A stretch of DNA of 33,221 nucleotides from a virus. Position numbers and translations under genes: made by a program. Shown here in pieces: positions 15,825 to 24,416 of this stretch (its first letter is position 1; each line of letters begins with the position of its first letter). The stretch covers positions 1 through 33,221 of IMG/VR virus record IMGVR_UViG_3300024346_000280. The stretch is one strand, 5' to 3'. Below the pieces are notes generated by a model. It searched no databases. It saw nothing but the letters and a program-made list of their open reading frames with translations, and was not told the DNA's origin.

Positions 15825-18242
15825 CTATGGGTTGGAGTAGTTACGTTCCAGGCCTGCAACGAGCGAGAAACTCAATCCAGTGTTTCTCGTAATCGTACCC
15901 GTGGTTTCGACGTACTGACCAGTCTCTAATCCAATAGCGCGGAGCGTGATGGCTGCGTCTGTAGCAGCGGTTCGCCCCCCCTGGGTATTCCCATCGTAAT
16001 CGAAATCGAAGCCGACCGAGGCTGCGCCGATGGTACCGGAGATGTCCGTCCCCGCGTTGTTGTCTACGAGGATAGCGTCGGGGCTGTTGATTGGATTCTC
16101 ATCGAGATTACCCGCCACAGCAGCCTCGTCAACCACGGTATCACCGCTCATCTTGCGAGCGTCGAACTGCGACGTTGATGGCGCAGCGTCGGTGATAATC
16201 CAGACCCCATTGTTCTCTTCGTTGACGAATCCAGACAGTGTTACGTGGTCGTTCTGTGCGAGACCAGCAGGGAAGTTAGATCCTGCCGAGTCGATGGATG
16301 CGTCGTCACCTACCGCAGACGAGATAGCCAAGTCGGCTACAGCAGTTCGAGTGGTATAGGTAAAGAACATCCAGTAGCTCCCCGCAGAATCGTTGACGAG
16401 GTTTGGGTTGAACGAGATCGTACCAGCGGCAACGAACGGAAAGTTGCGGAGAGTTGCTGCGTTGTCGGTGAATCCAAGACGGTTGGTGTCGTTGGAGTCG
16501 AAGCCTTCGATGAAGACACCAGAGCCACCGCCATTGGGGTTACTCGGCGTAGAGACGCCTGTGTTGAGCGTATCGCCGACAAAGGTGAGCAGGGAGTCGG
16601 CAACACGGCCAATGACGACGCCAGAGGTCTGGTCGATGTCGGTGGTCTGCCTTAGCTCACGTTGCACCTTCTCGTAGATTTCCTCGGCAGTAGCGACCAC
16701 TGGAGTGGCCCGCTGCATGGTGAAGGAGAGGTTAGATTCCGTCGCGGTCAATGCGACGGTGAGTGTTATCTCCAGCGTGCCCGCGTTATCAACAGGTGTA
16801 CCTGAGATCGTGTGCGAACCTTGGTCGGTGCCTTCATGAATGAAGAGCGTACCCCCTACGTAGTCGGCTAAAGCTTCGCCTGTGCCTAGGGAGAGCGAGG
16901 CAGAAGTGAACAGCGTTGAGCTTGCACTTGCGCCCTGTGACTGTGAATACGTTCCAACATCGACGATGATTCCGAAATCTCGCTTCGTCGTCGTATCGAC
17001 CTCTCGGTTGTATGCGGCAGCGAGGTACCGGAGACGAATCTCTGTGTACGGACTGATAGTGTCGATGTTCGCATCGGTCTCACTGATTTTGAGATCGGTT
17101 GCGTTCGAGAGCGGGAAGCGTTCAGCTTTGTTCGTAAGGGTCGAAAGACCGATAGCAGTAAGGTTTGAAGCATCGTAGCTCTTGCCGTTAGGGTCGCCGT
17201 CGCGAACGCGAAGGCGGGGGGCAAATGCGTTGCGGTTGTCCACGGACACCTGCACGAGAGGATCAGCTTCGCCCGTGTTAAACGACCCTGTGGCGAACGT
17301 CAATGTGAGTGCGGCAACGCCCGTGATGGTGTACGTCCCATCATTGAGTGCGGTAGTAGAGTCCCGAGTCGTCATCTGCCCACCGACTTTGAAGCCGTCG
17401 TCGATGAATGAGCCGGATGCGCGGGTAACAGTATCTGCACCCCCTCCTCCGTCTACATAGGTGAAGGTGGCAGGGTTTCCGATATCTTCGTATGTGAGAA
17501 CAGCCTCGTTTACAGGTCCAGGGAACTCAAAGTTGACCGTGTTATCGACAGTCGGGTCGTTACCGAATTCGTAGTACGCGTTGTCTGTCGCGTCATCCTC
17601 GAACGAGCCCAGCGAGATGCAGCCGAACCACTGACGAGACAGGTTGCCAAGCTCGTCAATCTCCGACCAACCTCCGGTACGCAAAAGCTTCTCGGTGATA
17701 GCAGTTGCACCAGCAACCGAGGAAGGAGTCCAACCAGACACGAATTCAAACTGCTCGGGCGTAACCGCCACGAAGGGGAAGTCGAAAGGGATTAGCGCAG
17801 GGTCATCCTTCCACTCCTCCTTGGCAAAGGAGTAGAGAGCCTGGATGGTGGCTCCGTCCGTAGATAGTAGACCTTGCTCTAGCAGGTAGATGTCGCTAGA
17901 GAGCGTGTCAAAGAAGACGCTCTTCTCGGTAGCAGTGGAAGCGTCGGTGTGCAGCGTGGTAGCTGCCTCGCCGACCGCGTTGGCGACGGGGTTCACACCA
18001 GTCTGTTTGCTGGCGGTGATGGAGCCTGTTGTGGGTGCCCCTCCGTCTTCCAAATAGAGCCCGTTGTTCTCTGGATCTGAATGGTCCCGGATTTCAAAGT
18101 AGTCGCCGGCAGTAATGCTCGGCAGCCCCGTCCCTGCGCTGGTGATGGTTACTTGTGCACCTGTCGGTGTACCAAACACGATGTCGGTAACGGCGGTGGA
18201 AGCGCCTTGAGAGAGGTTGTCTGGATCGGTGATTAGTGCCAT
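15825..18242 (-). CDS. large fibre/adhesin-like virion protein with repeated beta-modules
   Basis: The 805-residue protein is Asp/Thr/Ser/Gly-rich and Cys-poor. At least three copies of a small beta-module are visible: one at about residues 30-95 (GDYFEIRDHSDPENNGLYL), one near 285-330 (GGQMTTRDSTTALNDGTYTI) and one near 660-715 (DHVTLSGFVNEENNGVWII). Between them is a conserved segment with KEEWKDDPALIPFDFPFVAVTPEQFEF and LRTGGWSEIDELG that I recognise as recurrent in phage fibre-like proteins. The final domain ends AGLERNYSNP, resembling the C-terminus of the 550-residue gene. The gene follows promoter 18337-18366, with an AGGAAAG SD and ACACAC spacer. Probable location is head or neck surface, or tail fibre. 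Confidence 0.65.
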   Translation of the reverse strand: MALITDPDNLSQGASTAVTDIVFGTPTGAQVTITSAGTGLPSITAGDYFEIRDHSDPENNGLYLEDGGAPTTGSITASKQTGVNPVANAVGEAATTLHTDASTATEKSVFFDTLSSDIYLLEQGLLSTDGATIQALYSFAKEEWKDDPALIPFDFPFVAVTPEQFEFVSGWTPSSVAGATAITEKLLRTGGWSEIDELGNLSRQWFGCISLGSFEDDATDNAYYEFGNDPTVDNTVNFEFPGPVNEAVLTYEDIGNPATFTYVDGGGGADTVTRASGSFIDDGFKVGGQMTTRDSTTALNDGTYTITGVAALTLTFATGSFNTGEADPLVQVSVDNRNAFAPRLRVRDGDPNGKSYDASNLTAIGLSTLTNKAERFPLSNATDLKISETDANIDTISPYTEIRLRYLAAAYNREVDTTTKRDFGIIVDVGTYSQSQGASASSTLFTSASLSLGTGEALADYVGGTLFIHEGTDQGSHTISGTPVDNAGTLEITLTVALTATESNLSFTMQRATPVVATAEEIYEKVQRELRQTTDIDQTSGVVIGRVADSLLTFVGDTLNTGVSTPSNPNGGGSGVFIEGFDSNDTNRLGFTDNAATLRNFPFVAAGTISFNPNLVNDSAGSYWMFFTYTTRTAVADLAISSAVGDDASIDSAGSNFPAGLAQNDHVTLSGFVNEENNGVWIITDAAPSTSQFDARKMSGDTVVDEAAVAGNLDENPINSPDAILVDNNAGTDISGTIGAASVGFDFDYDGNTQGGRTAATDAAITLRAIGLETGQYVETTGTITRNTGLSFSLVAGLERNYSNP

Positions 18243-18336
18243 GTGTGTTCTTTCCTATCGAGCAGGCTTAACCTGCGGTTGTATAGATGTGTGGTGTGCC
18301 CTAGGAGGTGGGATGATAGTCGATGTGGTGAAGTGT

Positions 18337-18366
18337 ATTCTACCAGGTTAAGTATGCGTAAGTAAA
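18337..18366 (-). promoter_or_regulatory. sigma70-like promoter for the fibre-gene block
   Basis: The -35 box TTTACT (18366-18361), an 18-nt spacer and the -10 box TAGAAT (18342-18337) follow a few bases after the TAG stop of the TM-protein gene. The transcript would have a leader of about 90 nt containing a small hairpin (GCAGG/CCTGC with a TTAAG loop, about 18263-18277) and no terminator. It reads into the 805-residue gene. Confidence 0.5.
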
Positions 18367-18369
18367 TAA

Positions 18370-18711
18370 CTATTTTTTCAGAGCTTCATCCAATTTTCCG
18401 CTAATTGTTTCCAAAGCCTCTTTTATCTGCTCTAGTACCACGGTCTGCCTAATGTCGTTCTTCTCGACAAGCTCTACCCGGTCTTCTACTTTGTCAAGAT
18501 CTTCGTCTGAGGCCATACCTGCAAACATGAATGCAGTACCCCACACGAGGCCACCAAGAAGTGCTAACGTAGCTATTATCCCCCCAACACCCCTTAAAAT
18601 CTTCCATATATCCGCACCTTGGTTTTGGGGTGGCGACGTACCTTTCCTGTCGGCGTACAGAACTGCAGTGCTTGCTATGTCGCTGTTGTTGTTCGAAAAT
18701 CCTAATCCCAT
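18370..18711 (-). CDS. small membrane protein with C-terminal coiled coil
   Basis: The 113-residue protein has one convincing transmembrane segment at residues 41-66 (GVGGIIATLALLGGLVWGTA and beyond), followed by a highly charged helix with heptad spacing to the end (DEDLDKVEDRVELVEKND and EQIKEALETISGKLDEALKK). The N-terminal 40 residues are polar. It could be a holin-like or spanin-like protein, or a membrane-anchored virion or assembly factor. Its TM-then-coil order is the reverse of XhlA. Its start overlaps the stop of the connector-like gene by one base, placing it in a structural operon, not a lysis cassette. Function uncertain. Confidence 0.6.
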   Translation of the reverse strand: MGLGFSNNNSDIASTAVLYADRKGTSPPQNQGADIWKILRGVGGIIATLALLGGLVWGTAFMFAGMASDEDLDKVEDRVELVEKNDIRQTVVLEQIKEALETISGKLDEALKK

Positions 18712-20144
18712 TATAGTACCACCATTCTTGCGCCAGAAAATGCGCCCTTCAACTTAACTAAGTTCTCGTCAATCCACTTGCGGTAATCCTCAATCGTAGC
18801 TGAGTAGATGCCGTAAGTAGCGGATGCTGTGTAAGACACAGACTCACTTATTCCGTCCCTAGACACTGATTGTGAGGAGTAACCACCCCTGAATGCCTGG
18901 CCAGCTATAGTTAGTATGTCAATTGAAACCTTCTTAGCTACAAGCTCTAGTAGGATTGGAGGTGTTTTCCGGTACCCTACTATGGCATCGAAGTTCCAGA
19001 AGTTGGGAAGTGGTACTGGACCTCTTAAAGCTTCTACCCATATCAGGCCTATGAAGTTGAACGCAACCTCCTGGTTGAAGGGTACTAGCTCCACAAATCC
19101 ACCTTTCTCGTGAGCCTCTACCCATTCTAGGGCGATATCCACAATACGAGTGTTTGCTATCTGACCATATAGGTCATTGAACCTAATCAGAGGGTAGTAA
19201 GGAAGCTTGAAGTTTATCCACCTACCTGCTGCAGCCCTCCTGAAGGTCACAGCGTCCACTACGCAGTCCCAATCAGCGTTGACTAGCACTGGTATGTCTG
19301 TACCTTCCGGGTACGTTATGGACCCGGAATCAGGCTCTGTGACCACGTTAGTGGGCTCTATATAGACACTCAATGCAACGTCCTCAACCCAACTGATTGC
19401 CTGGTCGATCATCTGACGCATTCTGGCGTCGTCGAAAGGCTTCCTGTCCACAAGTAGCTCCTCAGTGACGTCCACGACTGGCAGGTTATTTACGTTGGCT
19501 ACCTTGACCCTGATGTAGTCGGAGGAGGAGCCTCTCCTGAGCAGATAAGATTTTCTAGTAGACACTATAGTTACTGGAGGTCCGTTGCACCAAGACAATG
19601 TCCTTGTGATGTCCGTACCATTATCAAAGTATTTGTATATTAGAGGTATCCAGGTTGAAGGGGTACCCTTAGACACCTCAGTAACCTCTACACCAGTGAT
19701 AAGTATCGGCTGCTCTACTACTGTCAGAAGCTCCGACGCCTTCTGGTCGGTACCGTGCAGGTAGTCTGATTTAAGACGTCCAACCGTGATAAGAGACACT
19801 ATGAAGTCCTCAGAGTCGTACTCAATGTTTGGGTCTGTGACAGACGTGGCCCTCATTAGGTAGTCTCCTCTACGGACCTTAGGAACACCTTCTGAGTCGG
19901 TTATCTCCGACAGGTCGAACTGAAGGTCATAGTCTGCCGTGTCCTCTGAGGTGAGTGTGAGGGTCTTGAGAGCTACGGAGATATCTTTGTTTCTCCTCGA
20001 CTTAACGAGACGCACCTCTACCTCTTCGTCAAGCATGTTAGCGCCAGCAGCGGTAACAATTACAGACACGACGCTACGGTCTGCCTCAAACCTTGAGTAC
20101 TCAGTGTCGTCTACTGTTACGAATAATGATGTTGGTGCTACCAT
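18711..20144 (-). CDS. connector/neck-like virion protein with N-terminal Ig-like domain
   Basis: The 477-residue protein starts with an Ig-like beta domain (residues 1-120; VTAAGANMLDEEVEVRLVK and the SEGVPKVRRGDYLMRATS strand). A middle domain contains RMRQMIDQAISWVEDVALSVY, a helix typical of head-tail adaptors. The C-terminal third has a conserved helical hairpin: NTRIVDIALEWVEAHEKGG, LPNFWNFDAIVGYRKTPP, and SSQSVSRDGISESVSYTASA with YGIYSATIEDYRKWIDE. I recognise that last segment from phage neck/adaptor proteins without a firm family name. A strong SD (AGGAAGGA) precedes the ATG. It is probably a multi-copy ring between portal and tail, or a head-fibre base. Confidence 0.62.
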   Translation of the reverse strand: MVAPTSLFVTVDDTEYSRFEADRSVVSVIVTAAGANMLDEEVEVRLVKSRRNKDISVALKTLTLTSEDTADYDLQFDLSEITDSEGVPKVRRGDYLMRATSVTDPNIEYDSEDFIVSLITVGRLKSDYLHGTDQKASELLTVVEQPILITGVEVTEVSKGTPSTWIPLIYKYFDNGTDITRTLSWCNGPPVTIVSTRKSYLLRRGSSSDYIRVKVANVNNLPVVDVTEELLVDRKPFDDARMRQMIDQAISWVEDVALSVYIEPTNVVTEPDSGSITYPEGTDIPVLVNADWDCVVDAVTFRRAAAGRWINFKLPYYPLIRFNDLYGQIANTRIVDIALEWVEAHEKGGFVELVPFNQEVAFNFIGLIWVEALRGPVPLPNFWNFDAIVGYRKTPPILLELVAKKVSIDILTIAGQAFRGGYSSQSVSRDGISESVSYTASATYGIYSATIEDYRKWIDENLVKLKGAFSGARMVVL

Positions 20145-20165
20145 TTAATGGTTCCTTCCTAAATA

Positions 20166-23100
20166 CTACGCTGGTGGTGGGACTAGTGGAGGCTTGCGCC
20201 AGCCAACCGTGAGTTTGATGTCCTCCCAACCGGATCCGGTGTCTCGGATAGTCAAGAAGTAACGACCGGGCTTAGGATTGCTTTCAAATGCGTAGAAGTT
20301 CGCTGTGTCTTTTCTGTCGTGGTTGTATAGGTTGTACGGTGTATCCCCATTTTGAGGGAATAGGTGCCTACGCACGTACAGGGAGAACCTATCGCCGTTC
20401 GACGGGTCGCCAACGTGGTATCCGTTTACTGAGCTGATATACAAGTCAACCGCTCCTTCGGGCACGTCGAAGTAGTGGTACGTTATATTCTCAGCAGACC
20501 CTGCGTTGACTGTCGTAATGAATGTCAGACCGTTGGTCAACTCCCAATATGGAACAGCCTTGTCTTGGTCGTAGAACGTCATCCTAGAAGTTTCGTAGTA
20601 CCTAGGACTGTGCCGTACGTAACACCTGCCTTCGACCCCAGCGTCGTCAATGAGTGTTGCGTACATGTAGTCGTATCCAGACGGATTGGCTACGATGATG
20701 TCCTGGTCTAAGCCGACGTACGGTACGTTGTTGATAAGCCAGTCACACGACACCAGAGTTCTACCTGCTGCTAGCTGCAGGGTTTCTGAGCCCCGAAGGT
20801 GGACTGCCAGTTGCGTAGTGTTGGTCAGGGCTAGGTCTGGATTTATCCTGAGCGACTCAACTAAGTCTATTGTGGGAGCGTCCAGATCGACCCTGAAGTC
20901 GTCTGCGGTCCATGCCCCCCATTCGTACCCAACACAGAACCACCACCGTCCAGGTCTTGGGTCTCGTATGAGCGTCCTAGCTACGTTGGTCCACTCGTAC
21001 CCCACACTGCCATCCACTACGTCCTCCTCTACAGAGGGAGGTTGTCTGTACATTAGGATAGCCTCTATGTTACTGCCTGCTGATTCGGCCATGACCGCAA
21101 TGCTTCTCGTCCCTGGCGGTACATCAATGTAGTAGTCGGCATCGAACCCCGTGCCCGACGCTGGTCCGTTGTTCACGCCATCAACGATAACAGTGCCACT
21201 TGTGTAGTTTAGTTCGATTTTTGTGAAGCTCTCCTGTACCAGAGTAACCGACTCGCCGTAGGTGTCGGTGACTGTAAGTGATACATCCATATTCCCGGCT
21301 GTTGTGTACACGTGGAGCGGGTGCTGCTCCGTACTAACAGCAGAGCCATCACCGAAATCCCACTCCCACGAAACGACCTCGCTCATGGGAGCGAAGGTGT
21401 AGTCCGTGAACTGGACTGTCACAGAGGTCAAGTCCCACGCCTCCCATGATAGGTGCATGTCGGGTACGGGCAAATCCACAACGGATACTCGGACGGTGGA
21501 GTCCGAGTAGGTGAACTCAACGCCCTCACTGTCGGTGACGGTCAGGGCTACGGTGTACGTGCCTGCTGCTTCGTAGACGTGAGCAGGGCTCAGCAACGAG
21601 CTTGTCGCGCCATCCCCAAAGTCCCATTCTTGCGATACAATCGTGTTGCGCTGACCGTCTGCGGAGGTGTTGTTGAACTGGGCTGTGAGTCCGTTGGGCG
21701 TGTAAGTGAACGAAGGGGCCACCGCCAGTGGTCCAACTTTTATGTAAGTCAGTTGCCGAGTTATAGGGTCCGGCCCGTCCATGTAGAAATACATGAACAT
21801 TATCCCTTCGTGGTCGTAGGTGTTGCCTCCACCTAGGCCGATGGCCGACTGGTCTATGTACCCCGTGCTTGAGTACTGCGCTTCTGTGGCAGACGTATTG
21901 TCTGCATCCCACATATAGCAGTTCAAGTCCTGCGGAGTACCAATATCCCCTGCCCTGAGTTCGAAGTATTGATTGTTCGGGTTCGTTGGGTTTAGCGTCG
22001 GAAGGTCAACCCAGAAGAACGCAACCGTCTCGTTATACGTGAGGTTAACGGAGCCTTCCCAGAGGATTCCAGACTCAAGTTTTATGGCACCAGCTACGGT
22101 CGATTTGCTAACTGTTGCGGTGTGGCCCGCTGAGTCAACCACGGTCAACGTGACTGTATGTACGATTGGTGAATCGCCGGTAAGGAAAGACCCGTATTCC
22201 GTGTATTCGTGCCGTGGTGATTCTTCGTTTGATGCGTTGCCATCTCCAAAGCTCCAGACGTAGCTGGTAATTCCATGTTGGTCGTTAGACACTATAGGGG
22301 TGAAGTTGGTGAACCACCTATCGTCTTGGTCAACTAGGTAGGTGAAATCAACTGCGAGTGGGCCAACATCTCCAGTATCCACATAACTGAACAGGTCTAA
22401 CGTAGCTAGGTTAGGAACACTAAGCTGTGTTCTAAACTGTATGTCTGGGACTGTTATGTCTACCAGTGCCATCCTAACTAGGTCAAAAGAGAAGTACCCG
22501 TTAGAAGCAGTCCTAGCGTTTACAAGACTGTCTGAGAATGCTACTGGGCTCTGAGCGTAAGGAGTGTCTATAATCCTAGCTGAGACGTTAACATTGCTTA
22601 GGGGGTCGCCGTTAAGGTCGTACACGAACCCAGACACTGCACAAGTCTCTACACTTGCTGTAGGCTCCACAGTGACGTCTGCGGTCACTTCAGCCAGGTC
22701 TACAAACTGCTCGGACCTTACCGACGTCACCTTGTAGACAAAGTTACCAATGGTATCAAGCTCTGTAGAAGTGAAAGTAATCTCGTATACCCCAGAACCT
22801 AGCTCGGTCCAAAAGGTGGTTCCGGTTACTGCCGTAGTTGAGAATCCTAGAGCAGTGTTAGCCGTACCTCCGGTAACCTCAATAGAAGAGGTACCTCCGG
22901 TAGTGGCGGATGTAATGACAATGGAGCCTCCAACGTCTGCGGCGGTGGCTCCTGTAATATCGGTAGTAATGACTGCTGCTACCTCTGCTGTGGTAGCATT
23001 AGCTATGTCTAAAAAGTCCACTGTGTTGAACGTAGCGGTTAGTACTCCACCACCGTCAACTGCAACTGTTAGAGTTTGCCCGTCAACCAGTGCATAAGTC

Positions 23101-23285
23101 CCTGCATTACCAGATGTGATAACAGCAGCAATAGGTGCGATAGCCTTAGTCTGAAAGGCTGCACCATCTTTACTGTACTGAACTAGTACGTCTGTGTAGG
23201 TAAGACCTGCAACGGGATTAGTTACGTAATCAGTGATAGTTGCTAGTAGGTCTGCCGTTTGGTTTTGAGGGACAGTCCTCGCCAT
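20166..23285 (-). CDS. 1039-aa PKD-domain virion protein (adhesin-like)
   Basis: Three PKD domains are clear from their FGDG signatures: SYVWSFGDGNASNEESPRHEY near residue 340, QEWDFGDGATSSLLSPAHVYE near 553, and WEWDFGDGSAVSTEQHPLHVY near 641. All carry the typical following VTLTVVD or VALTVTD strand. Before them, residues 70-150 hold a domain with DGQTLTVAVDGGGVLTATF and GGTANTALGFST that recurs in phage structural proteins, and residues 210-290 look like a carboxypeptidase-regulatory-like domain. After the PKDs, two PPC-like beta domains (about 690-790 and 920-1039) end with KPGRYFLTIRD. The signal peptide is absent, as expected for a virion part. PKD and PPC domains bind surface glycans or proteins in other systems; a capsid- or neck-attached fibre is likely. 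Confidence 0.7.
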   Translation of the reverse strand: MARTVPQNQTADLLATITDYVTNPVAGLTYTDVLVQYSKDGAAFQTKAIAPIAAVITSGNAGTYALVDGQTLTVAVDGGGVLTATFNTVDFLDIANATTAEVAAVITTDITGATAADVGGSIVITSATTGGTSSIEVTGGTANTALGFSTTAVTGTTFWTELGSGVYEITFTSTELDTIGNFVYKVTSVRSEQFVDLAEVTADVTVEPTASVETCAVSGFVYDLNGDPLSNVNVSARIIDTPYAQSPVAFSDSLVNARTASNGYFSFDLVRMALVDITVPDIQFRTQLSVPNLATLDLFSYVDTGDVGPLAVDFTYLVDQDDRWFTNFTPIVSNDQHGITSYVWSFGDGNASNEESPRHEYTEYGSFLTGDSPIVHTVTLTVVDSAGHTATVSKSTVAGAIKLESGILWEGSVNLTYNETVAFFWVDLPTLNPTNPNNQYFELRAGDIGTPQDLNCYMWDADNTSATEAQYSSTGYIDQSAIGLGGGNTYDHEGIMFMYFYMDGPDPITRQLTYIKVGPLAVAPSFTYTPNGLTAQFNNTSADGQRNTIVSQEWDFGDGATSSLLSPAHVYEAAGTYTVALTVTDSEGVEFTYSDSTVRVSVVDLPVPDMHLSWEAWDLTSVTVQFTDYTFAPMSEVVSWEWDFGDGSAVSTEQHPLHVYTTAGNMDVSLTVTDTYGESVTLVQESFTKIELNYTSGTVIVDGVNNGPASGTGFDADYYIDVPPGTRSIAVMAESAGSNIEAILMYRQPPSVEEDVVDGSVGYEWTNVARTLIRDPRPGRWWFCVGYEWGAWTADDFRVDLDAPTIDLVESLRINPDLALTNTTQLAVHLRGSETLQLAAGRTLVSCDWLINNVPYVGLDQDIIVANPSGYDYMYATLIDDAGVEGRCYVRHSPRYYETSRMTFYDQDKAVPYWELTNGLTFITTVNAGSAENITYHYFDVPEGAVDLYISSVNGYHVGDPSNGDRFSLYVRRHLFPQNGDTPYNLYNHDRKDTANFYAFESNPKPGRYFLTIRDTGSGWEDIKLTVGWRKPPLVPPPA

Positions 23286-23286
23286 A

Positions 23287-23556
23287 CTAGCCTTCTCCTA
23301 TTATAATAGAGTAGTCTGCCCCCGCAGCCGATTTTACGAAAAGGTAGTGGAACAGTGCGTTCACCTCCAGAGAGATATCTGTGGCGTTGATCGTGAAGTA
23401 GTTAGTTCCTCCGTCGAAACTTACCTCTAACGAGTTAACTGCGTCTAGGTTGGCGATCTTAGCGTACTGCCCTATGCCGCGCTTTACTGCGATCTTCGTG
23501 TACGCTGCTGTGGCAGTGCCGTTGGCATGCCGGAGTCTCATTGGTCTAGTAGGCAT
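23287..23556 (-). CDS. small beta-rich virion protein, function unknown
   Basis: The 89-residue protein looks like a compact beta-barrel: ATAAYTKIAVKRGIGQYAKIA, then NSLEVSFDGGTNYFTINATD, then ALFHYLFVKSAAGADYSIII. The LEVSFDGGTNYFTI pattern is common in small phage head or tail decoration proteins. A strong SD (AGGAGG) sits before its ATG, and a hairpin lies in its leader (23578-23600). Its GAAGGC-TAG end carries the SD for the next gene, so the two are coupled. Head decoration is the likeliest role. Confidence 0.6.
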   Translation of the reverse strand: MPTRPMRLRHANGTATAAYTKIAVKRGIGQYAKIANLDAVNSLEVSFDGGTNYFTINATDISLEVNALFHYLFVKSAAGADYSIIIGEG

Positions 23557-23577
23557 AACGCCCTCCTATGTAAGTAG

Positions 23578-23600
23578 CTCGCCCCCATACCGAGGGCGAG
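23578..23600 (-). other. stable GC-rich hairpin in an intergenic leader
   Basis: The stem is CTCGCCC (23578-23584) paired with GGGCGAG (23594-23600), with a nine-base loop. It sits in the 64-nt gap between the 76-aa and 89-aa genes. On the coding strand there is no T-run after it, so it is probably not a terminator; it may protect the 5' end or control translation of the 89-aa gene. Confidence 0.4.
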
Positions 23601-23620
23601 AAAGTTAAGCTAAGTTTAAC

Positions 23621-23851
23621 CTAGCTGCCGTCATCCAGCCGTTTGGCTGGAGGTGGAGTACGTACTAGTACGATGCTCTCCATAGAGTCTTGGTTCGTTA
23701 GAGCGGCTACCGCTGCGTAGAATGTAGCGGCATCAACTGTCGCTGCTGCCTGGATAGCCTCTACAAAAGCCGTAAGCCTGTTAAGTTGGAGACGCATCTC
23801 CTCTACTTGTCGGCTTCCGAGATCTCCTGGTACTTTCTTTTCTGTTGCCAT
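23621..23851 (-). CDS. 76-aa helical protein, function unknown
   Basis: The short protein has a mostly helical, amphipathic middle (RQVEEMRLQLNRLTAFVEAIQ and DAATFYAAVAAL) and a Pro-rich C-terminus (RTPPPAKRLDDGS). SD AAGGAC precedes the ATG, and an extended -10 promoter (23876-23884) lies 25 bases upstream. It heads a transcript that includes the 89-aa and 1039-aa genes. I do not recognise it; small head-fibre or linker proteins have similar composition. Confidence 0.55.
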   Translation of the reverse strand: MATEKKVPGDLGSRQVEEMRLQLNRLTAFVEAIQAAATVDAATFYAAVAALTNQDSMESIVLVRTPPPAKRLDDGS

Positions 23852-23875
23852 GATAAGTGTCCTTTATTATTAAAG

Positions 23876-23884
23876 ATTATAGCA
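23876..23884 (-). promoter_or_regulatory. extended -10 promoter (TGCTATAAT)
   Basis: A perfect TGn-TATAAT extended -10 element (TGC at 23884-23882, TATAAT at 23881-23876) overlaps the gap just after the stop of the acidic-tailed gene. No convincing -35 box is present, which is acceptable for extended -10 promoters. Transcription would start near 23869, leaving a leader of about 20 nt in front of the 76-aa gene. Confidence 0.55.
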
Positions 23885-23888
23885 CAGA

Positions 23889-24383
23889 TTAGTCGTCGGA
23901 ATCTTCAGATTCTTCTACTTCTTCAAGTGCTTCCTCTTCGTCAAGAAGATCCTCTTCAGGTTCTTCCTCTTCATCGTCTAGCTCTTCCTCTTCTTCAGGG
24001 GCAGCTAGCAATTCTTCGTCAATACCTTCCCTCGTATCAGCCTCTCTAGGGACCCCAGATACTTCTTCTAGGTCTTCCTCTACAACGCAAGATACGTGGT
24101 TCTTAGTCAATAGAGACTGAAAGTCTATACTAGTGTTGCCAACGTTCGCTACGGAACAGTAGCCGTCCTCGTCAAAACTAAATGACGTGTTTCCCACTAG
24201 GATTGCCCTTCCTCTATATTTTTTACTGAATGCTTTTAGCATTGGAAATTCCCTCTCTACAGCAGAAACACCACCCCTAACAGGAGTGGCGTCAAGTACG
24301 TCGTAGACACTCTTAGGATTAATCGCGCCTATTGCCCCACTTTTACTCATCTGCTTGTAATGTGTAGCGTTCAATAAGCCCAA
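23889..24383 (-). CDS. capsid-downstream protein with long acidic tail, function unknown
   Basis: About 110 residues of mixed alpha/beta sequence (YDVLDATPVRGGVSAVEREF; YRGRAILVGNTSFSFDEDGY) are followed by about 50 residues that are mostly Asp and Glu. The only candidate starts are TTG 24381-24383 or ATG 24348-24350, the latter twelve codons in (MSKSGAIGAINPKSVYDVL); neither has a strong SD, and an in-frame stop lies at 24399-24401. A weak hairpin, AGCCC/GGGCT, lies across 24377-24399 just before it. An acidic tail next to the capsid gene fits a head-joining or DNA-mimic/internal protein, or a capsid-maturation partner. It is the last gene before promoter 23876. Confidence 0.55.
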   Translation of the reverse strand: MGLLNATHYKQMSKSGAIGAINPKSVYDVLDATPVRGGVSAVEREFPMLKAFSKKYRGRAILVGNTSFSFDEDGYCSVANVGNTSIDFQSLLTKNHVSCVVEEDLEEVSGVPREADTREGIDEELLAAPEEEEELDDEEEEPEEDLLDEEEALEEVEESEDSDD

Positions 24384-24416
24384 ACACGTTGTAAGGGCTC
24401 ATTAAGCGTTACTGTA

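Noticed and set aside
18370-18711. 113-aa TM protein as a definite holin
   Set aside because: It has one TM and a coiled coil but sits in a structural operon without an adjacent endolysin or spanin in the window.
23287-23310. TATAAT near 23300 as a promoter for the 1039-aa gene
   Set aside because: It lies within the end of the 89-aa gene, no -35 box or TGn extension is present, and its AT-richness is explained by codons and the SD region.
24376-24400. Hairpin after the capsid gene as an intrinsic terminator
   Set aside because: The stem is only five bp (AGCCC/GGGCT) with a long loop, and no T-run follows on the minus strand.
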